Assembly (NCBI GenBank): GCA_902826945.1
Contig: CADEGS010000141.1
Span: forward strand, 1 to 11,752
Reading direction: 5' to 3'
DNA: 11,752 nt
Source of the DNA: an uncultured bacterium
Lineage (GTDB): Bacteria; Planctomycetota; UBA1135; GCA-002686595
Both the position numbers and the translations under genes were made by a program. Below the pieces are notes generated by a model. The model had not been told where the DNA came from. It did not search any database and saw only the letters and a list, made by a program, of their open reading frames with translations. Position 1 is the stretch's first letter. Each line of letters starts with the position of its first letter. Below are positions 1 through 4,973 of this stretch, piece by piece.

Positions 1-1
1 G

Positions 2-58
2 ACCGCGCTCGAGCTGGGCGGCGGCGAGGAGCGCCCGCTCGAGCTGACGCTGCGCTGA
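2..58 (+). CDS. 3' end of an unidentified gene (partial)
   Basis: An open frame enters from the left edge and ends at a TGA at 56-58. The 18 visible residues end in ERPLELTLR. Codon third positions are almost all G or C, as in the other genes here, which supports real coding. The alternating hydrophobic and charged C-terminus would suit a last beta strand of an extracytoplasmic beta domain, like those in this window, but 18 residues cannot identify a family. The gene converges on the cysteine-rich gene ending at 129, and a hairpin region lies between them. Its start and identity lie outside the window. Confidence 0.5.
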   Translation, partial: TALELGGGEERPLELTLR

Positions 59-69
59 CGCGGCGCGCG

Positions 70-116
70 CCGGGTCGCGCGCCCAGGGCGTCCTTCGCCC
101 GCGGCGCACGACCCGG
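70..116. terminator. Nested inverted repeats between convergent genes, probable bidirectional terminator
   Basis: An outer perfect 8-bp arm pair (CCGGGTCG 70-77 and CGACCCGG 109-116) encloses an inner 5-bp hairpin (GGGCG 86-90, loop TCCTT, CGCCC 96-100). The structure sits between the stop at 56-58 (+) and the stop at 129-131 (-), where a shared terminator is expected. There is no U-tract, as is common in very GC-rich genomes, so intrinsic termination is an inference from position and symmetry. Confidence 0.4.
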
Positions 117-128
117 GCGTATCCCGTC

Positions 129-401
129 TCAGCCGCCGCAGGCGCCCACGACCGGGCAGGGCGCGTCGCACGCCCGCTCGCACGGACCGTCGCACGGGAG
201 CTCGCGCTCGCACACGAGCGCGCCGTCGGCGTCGTAGCAGCGCACGAGGCAGGTGCCCCGGTCGGTGCACTCGGCCGCGACGCGGCAGTCCTCGGGACAG
301 ATCTCCGGGCAGGCTTCGGCACCGGCCGCGGCGGGCTCGCCCGGGCGCAGCCCGAGCCAGCCGGCGGCGGCGAGGAGGAGCGAGAAGACGGTGAGCTTCA
401 T
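129..401 (-). CDS. Secreted cysteine-rich small protein (12 Cys), last gene of the ECF operon
   Basis: This is a 90-residue protein starting at ATG 399-401 (MKLTVFSLLLAAAGW), with a hydrophobic signal sequence at residues 1 to about 27. The mature part is only about 63 residues and holds 12 cysteines, at 31, 35, 39, 45, 51, 55, 64, 70, 74, 78, 82 and 88. Spacing is dominated by CxxxC steps (CPEIC, CPEDC-type). The frame is open further upstream to 890, but that extension is arginine/alanine-rich and overlaps the sensor gene, so the signal-peptide Met is preferred; a GGAG lies 11 nt upstream. It follows the sigma/anti-sigma/sensor genes after 91 nt that contain hairpins. No named family was recognised. 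Possible roles are metal scavenging or a disulfide-rich envelope peptide. The cysteines are seen; the metal role is inferred from the neighbouring sensor gene. Confidence 0.7.
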   Translation of the reverse strand: MKLTVFSLLLAAAGWLGLRPGEPAAAGAEACPEICPEDCRVAAECTDRGTCLVRCYDADGALVCERELPCDGPCERACDAPCPVVGACGG

Positions 402-426
402 GGCGGTTCGTTCTCCGGTCGAGAGG

Positions 427-464
427 GAGCGCCCGGCGCGGGCGCTCGGTCCACGCTTGGACCG
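427..464. promoter_or_regulatory. Two tandem hairpins between sensor gene and cysteine-rich gene
   Basis: Two adjacent perfect hairpins fill the centre of the 91-nt gap. The first is an 8-bp stem, GAGCGCCC 427-434 with GGGCGCTC 440-447, and a 5-nt loop. The second is a 7-bp stem, CGGTCCA 447-453 with TGGACCG 458-464, and a 4-nt loop. They share base 447, so the two stems abut or compete. On the minus-strand transcript they follow the sensor stop and precede the cysteine-rich start by 25 nt. Partial terminator, attenuator or mRNA-processing or stability element are all possible; no U-tract is present. Confidence 0.4.
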
Positions 465-492
465 GCGAGCGCCGCGCGGCATTCCGCGTCGC

Positions 493-924
493 TCAGCGCG
501 CGGCGCAGGACCCGGGCTCGCAGCGCTCGAGCAGGGCGCGCAGGTCGTCCGGGCGCAGCACCTCGCGCAGCTCGAGGATGCCCTCGACGCACGCGGCGAG
601 CGAGTCCTGCCGCAGGCGCCCGACCTCCTCGACCAGGAGCAAGACGGCCGCGCGATCGACGTCCGGCCCGGACAGATCGGCCAGGAGCTCGGCCTGCAGC
701 GCATCCGCGCGCTGCTCGAGGCGGTCCGAGGCGCCGCACGAGCGTGCGCACAGCGCTGCCAGCCGCTCGCGCTGCGCCTCGTCCAGGCCGAGGCCGCCGG
801 TCTCGATGCAGCACGTGCCGTCCGCAACGGAGGGAGCGGGCGCGCGGCGGATCTGCGCGGCGTTCCAGGACAGGCTGGCGAGCAGGGCACCGCCCAGCAG
901 CCAGGTCGAAAGAGGGGTTCTCAT
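493..924 (-). CDS. Membrane-anchored periplasmic metal-sensor-like protein (CnrX/Spy-type), cysteine-containing
   Basis: This is a 143-residue protein. Residues 5-20 form an N-terminal membrane anchor (STWLLGGALLASLSW), followed by a short linker with a CC pair (38-39). The rest is mainly helical: a segment starting LGLDEAQRERLAAL at 45-58, a second helix near 88-125, and a closing LRPDDLRALL at 123-132. That last motif occupies the place of the LTxxQ/LTPEQ motif of the Spy/CpxP and metal-resistance sensor families, which CnrX resembles. Seven cysteines (38, 39, 59, 63, 112, 135, 140) include CARSC at 59-63 and CEPGSC at 135-140. The ATG at 922-924 overlaps the anti-sigma stop by 4 bases (ATGA), so translation is probably coupled. 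In CnrYXH-type systems such a protein senses periplasmic metal and controls the anti-sigma factor. Family assignment is by pattern only, and the thiol-metal preference is inferred from the cysteines. Confidence 0.65.
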   Translation of the reverse strand: MRTPLSTWLLGGALLASLSWNAAQIRRAPAPSVADGTCCIETGGLGLDEAQRERLAALCARSCGASDRLEQRADALQAELLADLSGPDVDRAAVLLLVEEVGRLRQDSLAACVEGILELREVLRPDDLRALLERCEPGSCAAR

Positions 925-1364
925 CGGGGCGTCTCCGTCGAGGGCAGCGCGCGCAGCACCCGGTACTCGGGCAGCGCGGCGAAGATCGCGCTCGGCCTCG
1001 CGTGCGGAGCCAGCGCGTCGAGCAGGTGGTGCAGGCGCGGCGCGCGGCGCTCGCGCTCGAGGACGAAGGCGAGCAGGGCCACCGCGGCGACGCCGGCCAG
1101 CGCCGCCGCCACGCGCGCGCCCAGCGCGGGCGGCCGCAGGCGCGCGCGGCCCTCGATCTTCGGCCACAGGTCGGCCAGGGGCGGCTCGTAGGCCCGCAAG
1201 AGGACGAGCTCGCGCGCGAGGGCCGCGAGGGCGAGCTCGTGCGCGCGGCACGGCGCGCAGCGCGCCAGGTGGACGCGCAGCGCGGCCTCGTCGCAGGGCT
1301 CGCCGTCGGAGCGCGCCGAGAGGTGCTCGCGCGCGGCCTCGCAGGACAGTCGATCGGGACTCAT
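921..1364 (-). CDS. Anti-sigma factor, zinc-finger (zf-HC2/ZAS) membrane protein
   Basis: This 147-residue protein has the classic anti-sigma layout. The cytoplasmic N-terminus carries a ZAS-type zinc motif (C8, then H32-x3-C36-x2-C39 in HLARCAPC). A helical region follows (about 40-65), then one membrane segment at about 81-102 (GARVAAALAGVAAVALLAFV), then a 45-residue periplasmic tail. Anti-sigma factors of this family hold their ECF sigma factor inactive at the membrane until an envelope signal releases it. Its ATG (1362-1364) overlaps the sigma stop by 4 bases, and its own stop overlaps the sensor ATG the same way, so the three proteins are probably made in fixed ratio. The presumed partners are the sigma factor at 1361-1951 and the sensor at 493-924. 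The specific signal is not visible. Confidence 0.88.
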   Translation of the reverse strand: MSPDRLSCEAAREHLSARSDGEPCDEAALRVHLARCAPCRAHELALAALARELVLLRAYEPPLADLWPKIEGRARLRPPALGARVAAALAGVAAVALLAFVLERERRAPRLHHLLDALAPHARPSAIFAALPEYRVLRALPSTETPR

Positions 1365-1951
1365 GGCGCGTGCAGGGTCGGACGGGGTGGAACGGCGGCG
1401 ACCGAGCGCGGCTCGGGCGCACCGAGCAGGCGCAGCAGGCTCTCGCGCGCGCGCGACAGACGGGACATGACGGTGCCCTCGGGGATGCCGAGCGCCAGCG
1501 CGATCTCGCGGTAGGAGAGCTGCTCGAGCTCGCGCAGCACGAGCACGGCGCGGTGCTCGGCGGACAAGCGACCCAGGAGCCGCTCGAGACGCTCGCCGGC
1601 CTCGGCCCGCGCCGCGGCGTCGAGCGGCGAGGCGCGCGCGTCCGCCGGCTCGTCGCCGTCGGCCGGCAGGGGCGGCCCGCGCCTCTGGCGCTCGCGCTCG
1701 ATCCGGTGCAGGCAGGTGTTCACGGTCAGCCGGTGGAGCCAGGTCGAGAAGCGCGCCCGCCCGTCGAAAGAGCGCGCGCGCTCGAAGAGCCGCACGAAGA
1801 CGTCCTGGGCGGCGTCCTCGGCGTCGGCCGCGCGCCCGAGCAGGCGCCGGCAGAGGCGCTGGACGCGCTCGCCGTGGCGCTCGTAGGCCTCGTGCAGGGC
1901 GTCCGGCTCGCGCCGCTTGAGGCCTTCGACGAGCGCGTGGTCGGGGTCCAT
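1361..1951 (-). CDS. ECF RNA polymerase sigma factor (sigma-70 family, group 4)
   Basis: This 196-residue protein has both ECF sigma domains. Region 2 lies at about 25-85, with DAEDAAQDVFVRLFE at 43-57 for core binding and FDGRARFSTWLHRLTVN at 62-78 for -10 recognition and melting. Region 4 lies at about 123-175, with LSYREIALALGIPEGTVMSRLSRARE at 145-170 as the -35-binding helix-turn-helix. An Ala/Pro/Asp-rich linker (92-118) joins them. The ATG at 1949-1951 is the first possible start, because a TAG stands in frame 12 nt upstream. No clear Shine-Dalgarno precedes it. The anti-sigma and sensor genes follow with ATGA overlaps, so this is the first gene of a self-contained signalling operon and is likely autoregulated, as most such operons are. 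Target promoters are not identifiable from this window. Confidence 0.93.
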   Translation of the reverse strand: MDPDHALVEGLKRREPDALHEAYERHGERVQRLCRRLLGRAADAEDAAQDVFVRLFERARSFDGRARFSTWLHRLTVNTCLHRIERERQRRGPPLPADGDEPADARASPLDAAARAEAGERLERLLGRLSAEHRAVLVLRELEQLSYREIALALGIPEGTVMSRLSRARESLLRLLGAPEPRSVAAVPPRPTLHAP

Positions 1952-1986
1952 CCGGGAGGGCTACGGCCGCCGGCTCCTCGCGTTTG

Positions 1987-2049
1987 GGACCGGCGGCGGG
2001 CCCGGTCCATTCCGTCCCGCCCCAGGAAGCCTTCGGCGCCGCCCCTGGG
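1987..2049. terminator. Hairpins in the gap between sigma fusion gene and ECF operon
   Basis: A perfect 7-bp inverted repeat (GGACCGG 1987-1993, 8-nt loop, CCGGTCC 2002-2008) and a weaker 6-bp one (CCCAGG 2021-2026, CCTGGG 2044-2049) lie in the 124-nt gap. On the minus strand they follow the stop of the 913-residue gene (2076-2078) and precede the sigma start (1951). They may terminate the upstream transcript. The first could equally be an operator for the sigma operon promoter, which must lie in this gap if the operon is transcribed separately. No convincing ECF -35/-10 pair was recognised. Confidence 0.35.
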
Positions 2050-2075
2050 CCGGATCCCCCCGCGGGCCGCGCGGG

Positions 2076-4817
2076 CTAGAAGCCCAGCCGGTTCAGCTCG
2101 CCCGGGTAGAGCTCGATCGGGTGCTCCTCGACGACCTGCTCGCCGAGCAGGAGGCGCAGGCGGCGCGCGCGCGAGCTGGTCGAGACGACGCCGGTCGTAC
2201 CGTTCACGAGCGGGACCGAGGTGTAGGCGTTGACGCTCTCGTGGCTGATCACGAGCAGGTCGAGCGGCTGGCCGTCCTCGGTCGTGACCTCGATCGCGTC
2301 CGCGCGCCCTCGGTCCTCGCCGAGCACGACCTGCAGGTGGCAGCGCACGCTGACGACGAGCTCGAGGCGGCGCAGGTCGTCCTTCTCCGCGAGCGTGATC
2401 GTCTCGGGCACCACGTCGTCGCCGGCGACGTCGATGCGCAGGCCGCGGCTCGGGACGTCCCGGAGCTCGAAGCGCCCCTCCGCGTCGGTGCGCGCGCGCG
2501 GGCCGGGCTGCTGGAGGACGACCAGCGCGCGCCCGCCGCGGATGCGCGCGCCGCGCTCGACGACCGGCAGCCACAGGGAGAGCCGCGCGCCGGGCACGGG
2601 GTCGCCGCGCTCGGTCACGACGCGGCCGGCGAGGCGCTCGGCGCGCTCGGGCGGCTCGAGCCGGATCGTGACCTCGCCCGCCGCCGGGTCCAGGGGCGGC
2701 GTGCGCGTGATGCGCAGCGCGTCCGCGTCGAGCGCGCACAGCCGGTAGGGCCGCGCGCACAGCCCGCCGAGGTCGAAGCGCCCCTCGCCGTCGGTCTGCA
2801 CCCAGCTCCAGAGCGCGCTCGAGGAGCGCGCGGGCGCCGTCCAGTCCCAGGAGCTGTCGCCGTCCGTCGCGGGCAGGTTGGCCTCGCTCTCGAGCGCCTG
2901 CGGCGGGATCGGCGCGCCGGAGGCCAGCCCCTCGAGCGTGGTCGGCATCATGCCGATCGGCGCGAAGGGCGTCGGGTCGTCGACCCACACCTTCACGCCC
3001 GCCCTGGGCGTCCCCTCGTGGTCGAGCACCACGCCGCGCAGCGCGAGCGCCGGCTCGGTCAGCGCCAGCACGACGAAGTCGGGCCAGCCGCTGTCCGGCG
3101 CGCCGTCGGCGCGCGTGCCCGGCTCGCCCGGGCGCTCGAGCAGCGCGGGCCGGAAGCCGGCCGCGACGGCGCACAGCCGCTCGCTCGTCACGGCGCGCGC
3201 GAGGTCGATCGCGAAGTCGCCCTCGGGACCCGAGAGCGCGCTCGTCAGGCCGAGCGCGACGCGCGCGCCGGCGACGCCCGTGCCGGCCCCGTCGACGACG
3301 CGGCCGCGCAGCGTGCCCTCCAGCGGCTCGCTCGGGCGCTCGAGCACGATCTCGAGCCCGCGCGCGTCCGCGCCAGGCACCGGGACGCGGGCGGGCACGT
3401 AGCCGTCCTGCGAGGCGAGCAACGTCGCGCCCTCGATCGCGGGCGCGCCCTCCATCGCGAAGCGGCCGTCGGGACCGGCGCGCGCGCTCCAGCCGCGCTC
3501 GCGCGAGCCGTCGAGGATCAGCTCGAAGCGCCCGCGGAAGTCCGCGGGCAGGCGGTAGCCGAGGACCGCGCCCGCGACCGGACGGCCCGCGGCGTCCACG
3601 ACGCGGCCGTCCAGCGCGCACTCGGGGGCCGCCACGACCACCGCCTCGACCGCCGAGCCGCGCTTCCAGACGCCCTCGCGCACCGTGACCCAGCCGGGCT
3701 GCGCCACGACCAGCGCCCCGCCCTCCAGCGTCGTCTCGAAGCGGAAGCGTCCGGCCGCGTCGCTCTGCACGGCCGCGCGCGGCGCCTCGGGCGAGCGCTC
3801 GGCCGCGTCGGTGCCGTCCGCCTCCGCGAGCGCGCCGCCGGCGAGCTCGAGCGGCACGCCCGCCAGCGGCTGCCCCTCGCCGCCGAGCACGCGGCCCTGG
3901 ACGGCGATCGGCGCGAGCGGACGGGCCGCGGCGGCGGCGGCGTCCGGCGGCGGAGCGGCGCTCGCGAGCGCCTCGCGCGCGGGGGCCGCAGCGGCCGCGT
4001 CGCCTGCGAGCCCGCCGCGCGGCGGCGCCTCGGCGGCGTGCGCGGCGACGGCCGCGGGCGCCGGCACGGCGCTCGGCGCCGCGCGCCCGGGGTCGGGCCG
4101 GCGCTCGCCGCCGACCCAGAAGAGCGCGGCGCCGAGCGCGACGGCCGCGAGACCGAATCCGACGAGGAGCTTCATGGCGAGTGTCCCGAGCAAGGAGGAG
4201 GCGAGGCCGGCGCCGGCCGGCGCGAGCCCGCCGCTCGCCGCCAGGCCGGAGCCCGCCAGGGCTCCGGAGGGCGCGAGCCCGGGCAGCGCGCACACGGCCC
4301 ACGCCGCGCGGCCGCCGTGGCCGTCGTCGAGGCGCGCGCGCAGCTTCTCGTGCGCGCGGCTGAGCCGGCTCTGCACCGTGTTCACGGAGACGCCCTGCGC
4401 GCGCGCGATCGCGCGCGGGGGCATGTCGCGGAACCAGCGCAGGAGCACGGTCGTGCGGTAGGGCTCGTCGAGCTCCAGGACGCGCGCGACGACCTCGCGC
4501 TGCGCGGCCGCCTCGAGCACGAGGTCGGCGGTCGCGGGGCGCGCCTCGGGGCGCGCGCTGGCCTCCTCGCGCACGCGCCGGCGCCCCTCGGCGCGCAGGC
4601 GCTGGCGCACGGCGTTGCGCAGCACGCTCGCCAGCCAGCCGCGCAGCTTGCGCGCGTCGCGCGGGCGGCCCTGGAGCGCGGCGACGCACGTCTCCTGCGC
4701 CACGTCCTCGGCCAGCTCGGGGTCGCGCACGAGCTCGCGCGCCAGGGCGCGGATCCAGCCCAGGTGCGCGAGCAGGGGCTCCGCGTCGAAGGAGCCGGTG
4801 GAGGGGGTGGAGCTCAT
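2076..4817 (-). CDS. Transmembrane ECF sigma factor fused to carboxypeptidase-regulatory-like extracytoplasmic domains
   Basis: This is a 913-residue single-chain protein. Residues 10-75 are sigma region 2 (AEDVAQETCVAALQ at 36-49, KLRGWLASVLRNAVRQRLR at 57-75). Residues 112-163 are region 4 (PPRAIARAQGVSVNTVQSRL at 133-152). A Gly/Ala/Pro-rich stretch (172-212) leads to one membrane span at about 215-237, then an Ala/Pro linker. About five carboxypeptidase-regulatory-like beta modules follow, with GRVxDxxGxPVxGAxV-type openings near 308, 404, 505, 594 and 730 and matching DxxGRFxxx strands near 353, 449, 531, 677 and 778. Residues about 814-913 are a further beta domain. With the sigma part cytoplasmic, the rest lies outside the membrane, so the signal may act on the sigma directly. 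Typical ECF sigma factors are about 160-200 residues. No anti-sigma gene adjoins it. The start ATG at 4815-4817 has no strong Shine-Dalgarno. Planctomycetes are known for ECF sigma factors with such long C-terminal extensions. Confidence 0.88.
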   Translation of the reverse strand: MSSTPSTGSFDAEPLLAHLGWIRALARELVRDPELAEDVAQETCVAALQGRPRDARKLRGWLASVLRNAVRQRLRAEGRRRVREEASARPEARPATADLVLEAAAQREVVARVLELDEPYRTTVLLRWFRDMPPRAIARAQGVSVNTVQSRLSRAHEKLRARLDDGHGGRAAWAVCALPGLAPSGALAGSGLAASGGLAPAGAGLASSLLGTLAMKLLVGFGLAAVALGAALFWVGGERRPDPGRAAPSAVPAPAAVAAHAAEAPPRGGLAGDAAAAAPAREALASAAPPPDAAAAAARPLAPIAVQGRVLGGEGQPLAGVPLELAGGALAEADGTDAAERSPEAPRAAVQSDAAGRFRFETTLEGGALVVAQPGWVTVREGVWKRGSAVEAVVVAAPECALDGRVVDAAGRPVAGAVLGYRLPADFRGRFELILDGSRERGWSARAGPDGRFAMEGAPAIEGATLLASQDGYVPARVPVPGADARGLEIVLERPSEPLEGTLRGRVVDGAGTGVAGARVALGLTSALSGPEGDFAIDLARAVTSERLCAVAAGFRPALLERPGEPGTRADGAPDSGWPDFVVLALTEPALALRGVVLDHEGTPRAGVKVWVDDPTPFAPIGMMPTTLEGLASGAPIPPQALESEANLPATDGDSSWDWTAPARSSSALWSWVQTDGEGRFDLGGLCARPYRLCALDADALRITRTPPLDPAAGEVTIRLEPPERAERLAGRVVTERGDPVPGARLSLWLPVVERGARIRGGRALVVLQQPGPRARTDAEGRFELRDVPSRGLRIDVAGDDVVPETITLAEKDDLRRLELVVSVRCHLQVVLGEDRGRADAIEVTTEDGQPLDLLVISHESVNAYTSVPLVNGTTGVVSTSSRARRLRLLLGEQVVEEHPIELYPGELNRLGF

Positions 4818-4922
4818 GGCCTCGGCCGTCCCGATGCCGCGCTGCGCGGATCCGGTGCGACCATTCTCCCCGAGGCTCGCAGGGGCCCGCCCGCGCCCCG
4901 CAGCCCGTGCCCACGCCGCCGC

Positions 4923-4963
4923 GCAGCGGCCGTCCGCTGGCGCTGCCAGCGGGCGGCCGCTGC
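4923..4963. terminator. 19-bp hairpin after the LVIVD-repeat gene, probable terminator
   Basis: The left arm 4923-4941 and right arm 4945-4963 pair over 19 bp with one mismatch (a T opposite a G at 4933/4953, which would be a wobble pair in RNA of one strand). The loop is 3 nt (GCT). It begins 11 nt after the stop codon of the minus-strand gene ending at 4974, exactly where a rho-independent terminator is expected. No U-tract follows on the minus strand. It is the longest near-perfect hairpin noticed in the window. Confidence 0.6.
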
Positions 4964-4973
4964 CGGGCGAGGG

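Noticed and set aside
402..890. Extension of the cysteine-rich gene upstream, giving 253 residues
   Set aside because: It overlaps the sensor gene in another frame, is Arg/Ala/Ser-rich, and would put the signal peptide in mid-protein.
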